From: Arthrobacter oryzae
GTDB lineage: Bacteria; Actinomycetota; Actinomycetes; Actinomycetales; Micrococcaceae
Reading direction: 5' to 3'
DNA: 64,000 nt
NCBI RefSeq assembly: GCF_030718995.1
Contig: NZ_CP132204.1
Location: forward strand, 3,224,001 to 3,288,000
Below are positions 37,072 to 45,365 of the stretch, piece after piece (the first letter of the stretch is position 1; each line of letters starts with the position of its first letter). Below the pieces are notes generated by a model that ran no database searches, was not told where the DNA came from, and was given only the letters and a program-made list of their open reading frames with translations. A program made the position numbers and the translations under genes.

Positions 37072-37410
37072 ATGACAGAAATACTGCGCTACGAAGTCGG
37101 GTCAGGCGTGGTCCTGGTGGAAGCCGAGGAGGACAGCTTCGGGGTGGAACACCGCTCACGTGACGAACAGGGGATCCAGGACACCGGGCGCAGGTTCGAA
37201 GATGCACTCGCAGCCGTCAGACCGGCCGCCAAGGCGGCCGCCGAAGTTTTGGGGGATCTGGCTCCCGAGCATCTGGAGCTGCAGTTCGGCGTGAAAATGG
37301 CGGGGGCGGCCGGGGCCATCATCGCCAGGAACGTGACTGAAGCGCACTTCATCGTCCGGATGTCGTGGTCGCCCGAGCAACCGCCGCCCGACGAGGAGCC
37401 TGAGTACTAG
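37072..37410 (+). CDS. Trypco1-like (CU044_2847 family) small protein
   Basis: A 112-residue protein that begins MTEILRYEVGSGVVLVEAEE and contains FEDALAAVRPAAKAAAEVL, then LELQFGVKMAGAAGAIIARN and EAHFIVRMSW. This is how I recall the trypsin-co-occurring domain 1 family, described in computational studies of actinobacterial conflict systems next to trypsin-like proteases. No such protease is adjacent here. ATG at 37072 after CGGAGGAA is the clear start. Function unknown. Confidence 0.7.
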   Translation: MTEILRYEVGSGVVLVEAEEDSFGVEHRSRDEQGIQDTGRRFEDALAAVRPAAKAAAEVLGDLAPEHLELQFGVKMAGAAGAIIARNVTEAHFIVRMSWSPEQPPPDEEPEY

Positions 37411-37480
37411 GGCGTATCTCCTGCAGCCTCGAAGTGATCCCGTCGCCGGGCCGACGACGGGCGACAGAAAGGAACACCTC

Positions 37481-38095
37481 ATGGGACTGATCCACATCGA
37501 CCTTTTCACCACGCTCGACGGCGTCGCACAGGCGCCCGGCGGGCCGAGTGAGGACCCCGAAGGCGGGTTCACGTTCGGCGGCTGGCAGGCACCCCTCATC
37601 GACGAGGTGGTCGGCGAACAGATCGACGCCGGGATGGAGGGGATGGACGCGCTGCTGCTCGGGCGCCGGACCTACGACATTTTCGCCGGGTACTGGCCAC
37701 ACGCGGACGGGGACATTGCGCGGCTGTTCAACCGCCTCCCGAAATACGTGGCCTCGCGCCGGACGCCCGCCCTCGAGTGGGCCGGCTCCACCCTGCTCGG
37801 TCCCGATGTCGCCGCCGCCGTGAGCGAACTGCGCGACCGCCACGCGAACATCCACGTGATCGGCAGCCTCGACTTCGTGCAGACCCTGTTCGCCGAGCGG
37901 CTCTTCGATCGGCTCACGCTCTGGGTGTATCCGATCCTCCTCGGCAGTGGAAAGAAGGTCTTCGCCCGCGGCGTGGTCCCGACGAACCTCAGGCTCATCG
38001 AGCCGGTGGTCGCCTCACCGAAGGGTGCGGTGTTGCAGCGCTATGCCCTCGCCGAGGGCACGCCCGGCGTCGGCGATATGTCGGCTGTCGACTGA
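37481..38095 (+). CDS. RibD C-terminal/dihydrofolate reductase-like family protein
   Basis: A 204-residue stand-alone reductase domain of the RibD_C fold. Characteristic stretches are FTTLDGVAQAPGGPSED at the start, LLLGRRTYDIFAGYWP, and HVIGSLDFVQTLFAERLFDRL, then VYPILLGSGKKVFA. Such proteins are widespread with mostly unknown substrates. An AGAAAGGA ribosome site precedes the ATG. Confidence 0.9.
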   Translation: MGLIHIDLFTTLDGVAQAPGGPSEDPEGGFTFGGWQAPLIDEVVGEQIDAGMEGMDALLLGRRTYDIFAGYWPHADGDIARLFNRLPKYVASRRTPALEWAGSTLLGPDVAAAVSELRDRHANIHVIGSLDFVQTLFAERLFDRLTLWVYPILLGSGKKVFARGVVPTNLRLIEPVVASPKGAVLQRYALAEGTPGVGDMSAVD

Positions 38096-38138
38096 TCGCG
38101 GCCCTGCTCTGCGGGGCAGGTTCGCCCTGTCCGGGGCG

Positions 38139-38348
38139 CTACGTTCGCGAACGGCGGCCGCCGCGGGCACCCAGCCCGCCGAGCAGCGGCGATCCCATCC
38201 CCAGCAGGAAACCGAAGTCATACCAGTTGCCTGCCCTGGCGGTGTTGTAGAACGGGAATTCCGCCCAAGCTCCGAACACGTGCGCGATGAGCACGATCCA
38301 CGCCGTCAAACCGTTCCAGAAGCCCCACAGCAGGTCCTGCCACCACAT
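38139..38348 (-). CDS. Small membrane protein of unknown function
   Basis: A 69-residue protein rich in Trp (MWWQDLLWGFWNGLTAW), with one clear membrane helix (about 10-28) and a possible second (about 45-60), then a Gly/Arg tail. GGAGAGGAA precedes the ATG at good spacing, which supports it as a real gene. I do not assign a function. It is convergent with the RibD-like gene. Confidence 0.65.
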   Translation of the reverse strand: MWWQDLLWGFWNGLTAWIVLIAHVFGAWAEFPFYNTARAGNWYDFGFLLGMGSPLLGGLGARGGRRSRT

Positions 38349-38463
38349 GATATTCCTCTCCGGTGCCGCCCCTGTGGACAGGTTAAGGCGCTGCCGGGTT
38401 CTGCACTAGGGACTCAGTGCCCCACTTGATCCGTGCATGCTGCGCCGGGCAGAACGTAATGCG

Positions 38464-39627
38464 TCAGTGCCGGGAGGGCAGGCGGCCCAGGCCTTCCACG
38501 AGTTCGGTCCGGGCGCCGCACAGAGCGATCCGGATCCAGCCTTCACCGATGGAACCGAAGGCCGTGCCCGGGGCGAAGGAAACCCCGGAATCGGCCAGGA
38601 ATTTCCGGACCCAGGACCGCACATCGCCACCGCTCACGTGGGAAACGTCCGCCCACAGGTAGAAGGCCCCCTGCGCCGAGAGGAACGGAATGCCTTTGGA
38701 CTCAAGCACGGCCGAGGCCGCGTCCCGGTTGGCCCGGTAGTGGGCATGGGCCTGGCTGACGTAGTCCTGCGGCCCCGTGAGCGCGGCGATCGCGGCGTAC
38801 TGGGAAGGCGAGGCGACGCAGGAGACGATCGACTCCATGACGTTGTTCATTTTCCGCTCCAGCCCGGGCGGGCAGATCAGTGCCCCGATCCGGAGTCCCG
38901 TCAGTCCATAGGTCTTGGACAACGTCAGGGACGTGAAGACCCTGGCCTCGCCGGGGACGTCGCTGTCAAAGCGGGCAGGGCTGACGTGGGGTACGTCGTA
39001 GGTGAAGGCCTCGTAGCATTCGTCGGAGATGATCCAGAGGTCGTGGCGGCGGGCCAGGTCAACGAGGCTGCGGGTCAGTTCGCCGCCCAGGACTGCGCCC
39101 AGGGGATTGGAGGGCGAATTCAGGACCAGCACCTTGGTCTGCGGCGTGATGAGGGACTCAAGGTCCTCGATCCTCGGCTGGAAGTCGTGCTCAGGGTAGA
39201 GCGGGTACCGAACGGGCACTGCGTGCAGGAGCCGGCTGGTCATGGCAAACGTGGGGTAGCCGGGGTTCGGGATCAGGATCTCGTCACCGGGGGAGAGCAA
39301 CAGGCTCATGGCGAAGTGGAGGCCCTGCTGGGCGCCGTCCACCACGTAGACCCGCTCTGTTCCGACCTCAACGCCGTTGTGCTCACGGAACCTGGCCGCG
39401 AAGGCTTCGCGGAGGGCCGGGATTCCGGCATTCGGTGTGTAGTTGGTCTCGTCGCGGTCCAGGCAGGCCATGCCCGCCTCGAGGACATGGCGGGGGAGCG
39501 CGAAGCCTGGTTCCCCGATGCTCAGCACAATGGCGCCGGGGGTGCCCCATGCGGCTTCGGTGATCTCGCGGATCTGGTTGGCGGGGAAGTCGCTGACATG
39601 GGCGGCAAGCTCGGGCATGTCTGCCAT
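38464..39627 (-). CDS. Class I/II PLP-dependent aminotransferase
   Basis: A 387-residue aspartate-aminotransferase-fold enzyme. The PLP lysine lies in LTLSKTYGLTGLRIG; NSPSNPLGAVLGG and SDECYEAFTYD are the cofactor-binding segments. Substrate is unclear; relatives act on aspartate, alanine or aromatic amino acids. Starts at 39627 (MADMPEL) and 39618 are both possible. It is divergent from truB, with about 90 bp between them. Confidence 0.9.
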   Translation of the reverse strand: MADMPELAAHVSDFPANQIREITEAAWGTPGAIVLSIGEPGFALPRHVLEAGMACLDRDETNYTPNAGIPALREAFAARFREHNGVEVGTERVYVVDGAQQGLHFAMSLLLSPGDEILIPNPGYPTFAMTSRLLHAVPVRYPLYPEHDFQPRIEDLESLITPQTKVLVLNSPSNPLGAVLGGELTRSLVDLARRHDLWIISDECYEAFTYDVPHVSPARFDSDVPGEARVFTSLTLSKTYGLTGLRIGALICPPGLERKMNNVMESIVSCVASPSQYAAIAALTGPQDYVSQAHAHYRANRDAASAVLESKGIPFLSAQGAFYLWADVSHVSGGDVRSWVRKFLADSGVSFAPGTAFGSIGEGWIRIALCGARTELVEGLGRLPSRH

Positions 39628-39704
39628 CCTAACTGCCGCCGTCGTGCTGGCCGCGGGACCCTGCCGCCCGCCGTCGGGCGAAAAGGGAGAGGCGCGGGCG
39701 CGGA

Positions 39705-39710
39705 TATACT
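39705..39710 (+). promoter_or_regulatory. -10 element TATACT for truB
   Basis: TATACT lies 7 bases before the truB GTG at 39718. GGGAGG between them is almost adjacent to the start codon, so a leaderless message is likely. It gives truB its own promoter although it belongs to the rbfA-truB-ribF family of operons. Confidence 0.55.
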
Positions 39711-39717
39711 GGGAGGC

Positions 39718-40638
39718 GTGCTTTCTGGACTGGTAATAGTGGACAAGCCGCAGGGATGGACCAGCCACGATGTGGTTGGACGGATGCGGCGGCTGGCCGG
39801 TACCCGGAAAGTGGGGCATGCCGGCACGCTGGATCCCATGGCGACGGGCGTGCTGGTTCTCGGTATCAATAAGGCCACCCGCCTGCTGACCTACATCGTC
39901 GGAACCTCCAAGACGTACACGGCCACCATCCGCCTCGGCGAATCCACCGTGACGGACGACGCCGAAGGTGAGGTAATCAGCAGCCAGTCTGCCGCTGCCA
40001 TCACCGAGGAAGCCATCCGGGCCGGCGTCGCGGCACTCACCGGCGAGATCCAGCAGGTCCCCAGCAGCGTCAGCGCCATCAAGGTCAACGGCGAACGCGC
40101 CTATGCCCGGGTCCGGTCCGGCGAAGACGTGAAACTGGCTGCGCGGCCGGTCACCATCCACCGCTTCGACGTCCATGCAGTCCGGCCCGCGGGTGACGGT
40201 GACGTCCTTGACGTGGATGTCACCGTGGAATGCTCGTCCGGAACGTATATCCGTGCCCTGGCGCGGGACCTGGGCGAAGCGCTGGGCACGGGAGGCCACC
40301 TGACGGCGCTTCGGCGGACCCAGGTCGGCCCGTACACGCTGGACCAGGCCCGGACGCTGGAGCAGTTGGCCGGGGAACTCGAAGTGCTGGAGATGTCGCA
40401 GGCGGCGCGGGCGCTCATGCCCAACCGCGAGCTCAGCGCGGAGGAGGCCACTGAAATTTCCTTCGGGCGCCGCATCGCCGCAGGTGCAGGGGCAGGAACG
40501 CCGGCCGCCGCCACCGCAGACAAGCCCGCCGCAGCTTTTGCGCCGGACGGCTCGCTGGTGGCACTGCTGGCCGACGCCGGCGGCTATGCGAAGCCGGTGC
40601 TGGTTTTCGCGCCCGGTAACGAACAGCAGGCCACGTAG
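39718..40638 (+). CDS. truB: tRNA pseudouridine(55) synthase
   Basis: A 306-residue enzyme that makes pseudouridine 55 in the T-loop of tRNAs. It begins LSGLVIVDKPQGWTSHDVV and has GTRKVGHAGTLDPMATGVL with the catalytic Asp, YTATIRLG, and SSGTYIRALARDLG. A C-terminal PUA-like part follows after an Ala-rich linker. The frame is open far upstream of 39718, but the GTG is where homology starts. Confidence 0.96.
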   Translation: MLSGLVIVDKPQGWTSHDVVGRMRRLAGTRKVGHAGTLDPMATGVLVLGINKATRLLTYIVGTSKTYTATIRLGESTVTDDAEGEVISSQSAAAITEEAIRAGVAALTGEIQQVPSSVSAIKVNGERAYARVRSGEDVKLAARPVTIHRFDVHAVRPAGDGDVLDVDVTVECSSGTYIRALARDLGEALGTGGHLTALRRTQVGPYTLDQARTLEQLAGELEVLEMSQAARALMPNRELSAEEATEISFGRRIAAGAGAGTPAAATADKPAAAFAPDGSLVALLADAGGYAKPVLVFAPGNEQQAT

Positions 40639-40639
40639 T

Positions 40640-40993
40640 TTGGACGCGTACTTTTACATCATTCTGGCGGTCGGGCTGCTTTCCACGATCATCTGCACCG
40701 TAGCGGGGATCCTGAAGAAAGCCCCGAACGATGCCACCCTCCTGTCAGTCGCCGCCGTCGAACTGGCACTCCTGGTGTACCTGGTGGGCTCCATCGTCCG
40801 CGTGGCGTCGGGAGAGCAGATCGCCGGCGAAGCGTGGGAGTTCTGGGGCTACCTGGCCACTGCCCTGATCCTGCCCATTGGCGCCGTGTACTGGTCCATC
40901 CTGGAGCGCACCCGGTGGAGCAACTTTGTCCTGGCTGCCGTGGGCGTTACCGCCCTGGTGATGGCCGCCCGCATGAACCAGATCTGGTACTGA
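40640..40993 (+). CDS. Small membrane protein, unknown function
   Basis: A 117-residue protein with four hydrophobic segments (about 5-22, 38-58, 70-88, 95-110). The TTG start at 40640 is used, one base after the truB stop. The previous frame is open but overlaps truB. It is probably cotranscribed with truB and the next membrane gene. Confidence 0.65.
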   Translation: MDAYFYIILAVGLLSTIICTVAGILKKAPNDATLLSVAAVELALLVYLVGSIVRVASGEQIAGEAWEFWGYLATALILPIGAVYWSILERTRWSNFVLAAVGVTALVMAARMNQIWY

Positions 40994-41464
40994 GTGGAAG
41001 AAGCAGACGTGACTCCGCAAACCCCCGTCAACAAGGCCGGCGCGGCTCCGAAGGCCCCGTCCAAGGACACCCGGAACACCGGCCCCGGGCGGCTGCTGAT
41101 CGCGGTTTATGCAGTGTTCGCCATCTCCGCCACCGCACGGGCGGGATACCAGATTCTCACCAAGTTCTCCGAGGCTCCGCTTGCGTACCTGCTTTCGGCG
41201 TTCGCGGCACTCGTTTACGTGGTCGCCACGGTCTCGCTGGCGAAGGCCGGCAGGACCTGGTTCAAGGTGTCAGTGGCTGCCGTGCTGGTGGAACTCGTAG
41301 GTGTGCTGGTGGTGGGGGCCCTCAGCATCTTCGACTCCGTCAGCTTCCCGCATGAAACTGTCTGGTCCCTCTTCGGCCGCGGCTACGCATTCATCCCGCT
41401 GTTGCTGCCCATTCTTGGCCTCGTCTGGCTTTACAAGCGGCGGCCTGCGCGTCGCGGGATCTAA
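40994..41464 (+). CDS. Membrane protein, unknown function
   Basis: A 156-residue protein. A hydrophilic N-terminus of about 30 residues is followed by four membrane segments and the basic tail KRRPARRGI. GTG at 40994 directly follows the stop of the preceding gene; GTG at 41009 is an alternative. It resembles the small conserved membrane proteins often found after truB or near ribF in Micrococcaceae, with no known role. Confidence 0.75.
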   Translation: MEEADVTPQTPVNKAGAAPKAPSKDTRNTGPGRLLIAVYAVFAISATARAGYQILTKFSEAPLAYLLSAFAALVYVVATVSLAKAGRTWFKVSVAAVLVELVGVLVVGALSIFDSVSFPHETVWSLFGRGYAFIPLLLPILGLVWLYKRRPARRGI

Positions 41465-41508
41465 GTCGGCGGACCTAAACTGTCAGACCCTCGAGGCAGA
41501 GTTATCCC

Positions 41509-43071
41509 ATGGAGGTCTTGGGGGAACTCGCTGACGCAGGAGGGGCGTTGCGGTGGGCCAAATTGCCCGCCGCCGCTTCTGCTGTTCGGCCCGCTTCCGG
41601 TCCTGGCCTGCGCAGCGTCCCCGCCGGACCGCAGCCTTCTCAGGCGATAGCGTCCGACGGCGGTGAGCCCGGTGATCTCGCCCGGGTCCTTGGGCTGATG
41701 GCGGCTTTGAGTTCGACGGCGGTTGCCGGCTCTGCGGTGATGAGCTTCCGGGAGGCGGCTGACTTCGCTGCGAACGTTGAGGAAATCGCCCGGTCCATGG
41801 AATACCTGCAAGTGGTCGCAGCCGGGGCTGTGGAGCGGACCCGGCGGGAGGCTGTTTCTGCGGCACGGGCTGGCTCTGGCTCCGGTTCCGGGGTTGATTG
41901 GACCACGGGGTGGGGCAGCCAGAAGTCCACAGCCCCGGATCCGGGTGACGACGGGTGCCGGAACACTACCGAGTTCCTGCGTATGAGGCTGAGGATCGGT
42001 GCCGGCGAAGCCCGCCGCCGGCTTGCGCTGGCCGAAGCGGTGCTGCCAACGACCGGGATCACCGGGCACACCGAGCCGCCGGAACGGCCCGAACTCGCCG
42101 CCGCCGTGGCCGCGGGGACCGTTGCGTCCCGCGCCGCGAGCATCATCACCCTGGCCCTGGACCGGGTCCGCCATCATGCCCCCGAAGACGCCGTGGCCCG
42201 GATGGAACACAACCTCACCAGCGCAGCGGCGGAACACGACACCGATTTCCTCTCCCGTATCGCCCGGCGCTGGGTCGACGGGCTCGACCAGGACGGCTCC
42301 GAACCGTCCGAGGAAGAACTCCGGCACCGCCAAGGCGCGTTCATCCGGAAACCTCGGCGGGGACTGCACCACGTGGAAATCTTCGCCACCCCGGACCAGT
42401 ACGAGCCCCTCCTGACCGCGATGAACACCGCCACTAACCCCCGCACCCGCCCTGGCGACACGGACACCACTTCAGCCGATGCCCTGGACCCGCGGACCAG
42501 GCCGCAGCGGCTCCTCGACGGCCTCGTCGGCGCCTCCAAAGCAGGACTCAGCACCGGAGACCTGCCCGCTGCCGGCGGGCTGCGGCCACAGGTCATGGTC
42601 ACCATCGACTACCGCGACCTGCTCGACAAACTCGAACAAGGCATCCCGGGCACGGGCTCCTTCACGTTCACGGGACCCGTCACCGCCGCCACCGTCCGGA
42701 AGATCGCCTGCGATGCGGACATCATCCCCGTCCTCCTCGGCAGCCAGGGCCGCATCCTGGACATCGGCCGCACCACCCGGATCTTCCCGCCGCACATCCG
42801 CAAAGCCATCACCGCCCGCGACCAGGGCTGCGCCTTCCCAAGCTGCACCATCCCGGCCCCCTGGTGCGAAGCCCACCACATCACCTACTGGTCACACGGC
42901 GGAGCCACCAGCACCGACAACGGCACCCTGCTCTGCAGCCATCACCACCACCTGATCCACAAAGAACAGTGGCACATCCAGGTCAAAACCGGGATCCCCT
43001 GGTTCATCCCGCCACCCCACATCGACCCGAGACAGGTTCCGCGAAGAAACAACTACTTCCGGCTCGAATGA
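41509..43071 (+). CDS. DUF222/HNH endonuclease domain protein (13E12-repeat type)
   Basis: A 520-residue protein. The DUF222 region spans about residues 70-390 (EEIARSMEYLQVVAAGAVER, TEFLRMRLRIGAGEARRRLA). The C-terminus is an HNH nuclease: CAFPSCTIPAPWCEAHHI, then TDNGTLLCSHHHHLIH, which holds the two Cys pairs and the His-Asn-His. Such genes are multicopy in actinobacteria and some mycobacterial members are LexA-regulated; no LexA box was seen in front of this one. Substrate and role are unknown. Confidence 0.93.
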   Translation: MEVLGELADAGGALRWAKLPAAASAVRPASGPGLRSVPAGPQPSQAIASDGGEPGDLARVLGLMAALSSTAVAGSAVMSFREAADFAANVEEIARSMEYLQVVAAGAVERTRREAVSAARAGSGSGSGVDWTTGWGSQKSTAPDPGDDGCRNTTEFLRMRLRIGAGEARRRLALAEAVLPTTGITGHTEPPERPELAAAVAAGTVASRAASIITLALDRVRHHAPEDAVARMEHNLTSAAAEHDTDFLSRIARRWVDGLDQDGSEPSEEELRHRQGAFIRKPRRGLHHVEIFATPDQYEPLLTAMNTATNPRTRPGDTDTTSADALDPRTRPQRLLDGLVGASKAGLSTGDLPAAGGLRPQVMVTIDYRDLLDKLEQGIPGTGSFTFTGPVTAATVRKIACDADIIPVLLGSQGRILDIGRTTRIFPPHIRKAITARDQGCAFPSCTIPAPWCEAHHITYWSHGGATSTDNGTLLCSHHHHLIHKEQWHIQVKTGIPWFIPPPHIDPRQVPRRNNYFRLE

Positions 43072-43150
43072 GACGCCAGCGGTTCAAACCACATGCCCTC
43101 GGGATCCCATGACACCAGCAAGGGATCCCGGCCGGGCCGGCACCCTCGGA

Positions 43151-43576
43151 CTACCGGAACACGGCGAACATCCTCAACGGTTCCGGTCTGAAATCCGAGC
43201 CTTCGGTGAATCCCAGGGCCTCGTAGAACGCGCGTTGTCCGGCTTCGTTGTCCGTGATGAGCACCGTCTGCCTGACGTGCCCGTATCTGGACTGGATGGC
43301 TTTCAGCATGGCACGGCCGGCGCCGGAAGCCTGAAACGCTGGATTGACCAGGATGTCCTGTATGTAGCAGATGGTGGCGTCGTCAGAGATTGCGCGCGCC
43401 AGACCCACGAGCGTCCCGGCATCGTTTCGGCAAGCCACTACGAACGCAGATCCGCGGATCGCTCGGAGGAGCACGGCGGGTTCAGCCGTGTAGCTGGTCC
43501 AACCCACTGATTCGTACAAGTCAATGACTTCCGCGTCGGAAAGCTCGCTGCTGTCGTGAATGCTGAACTCTGGCAT
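43151..43576 (-). CDS. GNAT-family N-acetyltransferase
   Basis: A 141-residue acetyltransferase. It has the usual core: VGLARAISDDATICYIQDIL, then VNPAFQASGAGRAMLKAI (acetyl-CoA loop, with QASGAG) and EAGQRAFYEALGF. Acceptor unknown. The ATG at 43576 begins MPEFSIHDSS; longer frames upstream show no homology. Divergent from the kinase-like gene. Confidence 0.88.
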   Translation of the reverse strand: MPEFSIHDSSELSDAEVIDLYESVGWTSYTAEPAVLLRAIRGSAFVVACRNDAGTLVGLARAISDDATICYIQDILVNPAFQASGAGRAMLKAIQSRYGHVRQTVLITDNEAGQRAFYEALGFTEGSDFRPEPLRMFAVFR

Positions 43577-43724
43577 CGGACCAGTGTTCCATGGCGGATG
43601 GTTGCCGCAGCAGGTCAGGGCATTTTCCGACGACGGCTGATTCAGCGGGGTGCTATCGTGGCAAATCGCCGTGCGCCAGGGTTCAGCGGACGCCAGAGTC
43701 CGAGCAAAACAGGGGGAGCAACCC

Positions 43725-44291
43725 GTGACATCCATTCCGGCAACTCCAGGCCGCGTCCTCTTCTACGGTGTGACGGGCAGCGGTAAGTCGTCGGCGGCCC
43801 GCGCTTACGCCCACGCGTCAGGGCTCCCGGAGTTTTCAGCAGATGACGACATTGGCTGGCTTCCCGGCTGGCAGCAACGCAGCGTCGAACACCAGCGGCA
43901 GCTCGCGGCTGATGTCGCGTCCCGCGACCGCTGGGTGTTGGACAGCGCCTACGGGGCCTGGCGAGACATTGTTGTACCCCGGGCCGAGCTGGTTGTCGCC
44001 TTGGACTATCCGCGGTGGCTGTCGCTTGCCAGGCTGATCCGCCGCTCGGTCCGACGAGTCATCACCAGGCAGCCCGTCTGCAATGGAAACGTGGAAACGC
44101 TGGCGAGGCTCTTCGCGGGCGACTCGATCTTCTACTGGCACTTCAATTCATTCGCCAGGAAGAGGCGCGTCTTCCGGGAATGGCAGGCCGATCCGGACAT
44201 GCCGCCGGTGTTGGTGTTTCGCAGGCCGAGGGACCTGGACAGCTGGCTGGCCCAGGTTGCCGCCGCCACGCCACGTCCTGGGCGCGGCTGA
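43725..44291 (+). CDS. P-loop nucleoside/nucleotide kinase-like protein
   Basis: A 188-residue protein with the Walker A motif GVTGSGKSSAARAYA near the N-terminus, ADDDIGWLPGW, and a RDRWVLDSAY/ELVVALDYP pair typical of the adenylate-kinase-like AAA_17/topology-modulation group. RRSVRRVITRQPVCNGN resembles the lid region of FlaR/DNA-topology-modulation kinases. Substrate unknown. GTG at 43725 is preferred (after a GGGGAG ribosome site). Confidence 0.82.
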   Translation: MTSIPATPGRVLFYGVTGSGKSSAARAYAHASGLPEFSADDDIGWLPGWQQRSVEHQRQLAADVASRDRWVLDSAYGAWRDIVVPRAELVVALDYPRWLSLARLIRRSVRRVITRQPVCNGNVETLARLFAGDSIFYWHFNSFARKRRVFREWQADPDMPPVLVFRRPRDLDSWLAQVAAATPRPGRG

Positions 44292-44302
44292 CGGTCAGGC
44301 GG

Positions 44303-45130
44303 CTATTTCTTTCCGAAGAGCCCGCCCAGCAGCCCGCCGAGCCCGCCGCCGTCGTCCTTTTTATCCTCAGGACGATCGTCGGTCCGGTTCCCGGCCCGCT
44401 CGCCCGGGAGATCGACGTCGATCACTTCGCCCGGAACGGGCGCGCCGGCCTGCGGCCTCGGCTGGCCCAGCGGCCCGGTCGGGGTTTGCGGCGCCGATTT
44501 ATTCACAGACTCCGGTACTACTGCGCCGCGGGACTGCTGGCCACCTTGCGCACCCCCGCCCAGGATGCCCCCGAGGATGTCCCCGAGCCCGCCTTGCGAC
44601 CCGCCTCCCTGCGACCCGCCGCCAAGAATGCCGCCCAGGATGCTGCCGAGGTCGATTCCACCCGGTCCGGCCGGGGTGCCTGCAGCATCGCCGCCTACCC
44701 CGCCGCCTGCCGGCGCGTTCCGGCCGCCAAGAACCTTGTTGGCGAGGTAGGACATCACGATGGGCGCCAGTATGGGCAGGAGCTTCCGGACGAGGTCGCC
44801 GCCCACTCCGCCGAGGTTGGCAGTCCCCGCGAGCTGGCTGGCCACCTGGTCCTGTTGTCCGCCGAAAACATGGCTGACGATCTTTTCGCCGTCGGCGGTG
44901 TCTACCTGCGAAGCATCCACGCCGCCGTCGATGAGGCCGTCCTGGTGCTGGGCAAGTGCTGACTCAAGGGAGGCGGCGCCATCCGGCGCCTGTGCGTTGC
45001 TCTGCATGCCGGCGAGGAGGGTGGGCACCGCAGCCTCGACGGCAGCCTGGGCGGATGCCCTGTCCGTGCCGAGCAGCCCGGCAATCTGGTCAACGGGAAT
45101 CTGTTCAAGGATCTCGCGGATGTCAGTCAT
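44303..45130 (-). CDS. DUF937-domain protein
   Basis: A 275-residue protein. The N-terminal DUF937 domain (about 1-155, LEQIPVDQIAGLLGTDRASA and LAGMQSNAQAPDG) is followed by a Gly-rich region with repeated ILGGILGGGSQGG-type units and an acidic/Asp-Arg-rich tail ending in GGLGGLLGGLFGKK. DUF937 proteins are uncharacterised, YidB-like; the Gly repeats suggest a flexible or assembly-prone tail. ATG at 45130 after GGAGAGT. Confidence 0.87.
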   Translation of the reverse strand: MTDIREILEQIPVDQIAGLLGTDRASAQAAVEAAVPTLLAGMQSNAQAPDGAASLESALAQHQDGLIDGGVDASQVDTADGEKIVSHVFGGQQDQVASQLAGTANLGGVGGDLVRKLLPILAPIVMSYLANKVLGGRNAPAGGGVGGDAAGTPAGPGGIDLGSILGGILGGGSQGGGSQGGLGDILGGILGGGAQGGQQSRGAVVPESVNKSAPQTPTGPLGQPRPQAGAPVPGEVIDVDLPGERAGNRTDDRPEDKKDDGGGLGGLLGGLFGKK

Positions 45131-45365
45131 AGCACTCTCCTTCAGCCCGCTGCGCGGCAGCGGGTGTGGTTGGCTGCGGCGCGCAGCTGCGTCGCCGGAT
45201 GCTGCCCTTGCATCCTAGTCCGGGACGCAGGGCGGTGGAAGGCCGGACGCGGGGGACCGGCCGCGACGTCGGGCGGCCCGGGCAATTGCAGGTAATCTTA
45301 GAGAGTTCCGGGGCCCGGCGCGGCATTCCGGACGAGTCAATGGCAGGCAGTAAAAGGCGAGGTTG

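Noticed and set aside
36530-37410. Thioredoxin and trypco1-like genes as one defence unit
   Set aside because: The two are 68 bp apart with separate ribosome sites, and the thioredoxin is an ordinary Trx2 type. There is no effector to support a defence role.
38437-39717. A long in-frame extension upstream of truB
   Set aside because: It is antisense to the aminotransferase; TruB homology begins exactly at the GTG at 39718 behind a -10 element.
43072-43150. A tRNA-like GGTTCAAACC stretch after the DUF222 gene
   Set aside because: No acceptor stem, D-arm or anticodon arm can be built around it.
44565-44750. Pro/Arg-rich small frame on the plus strand in the DUF937 gene
   Set aside because: It is the antisense of the Gly-rich repeats in the DUF937 protein.
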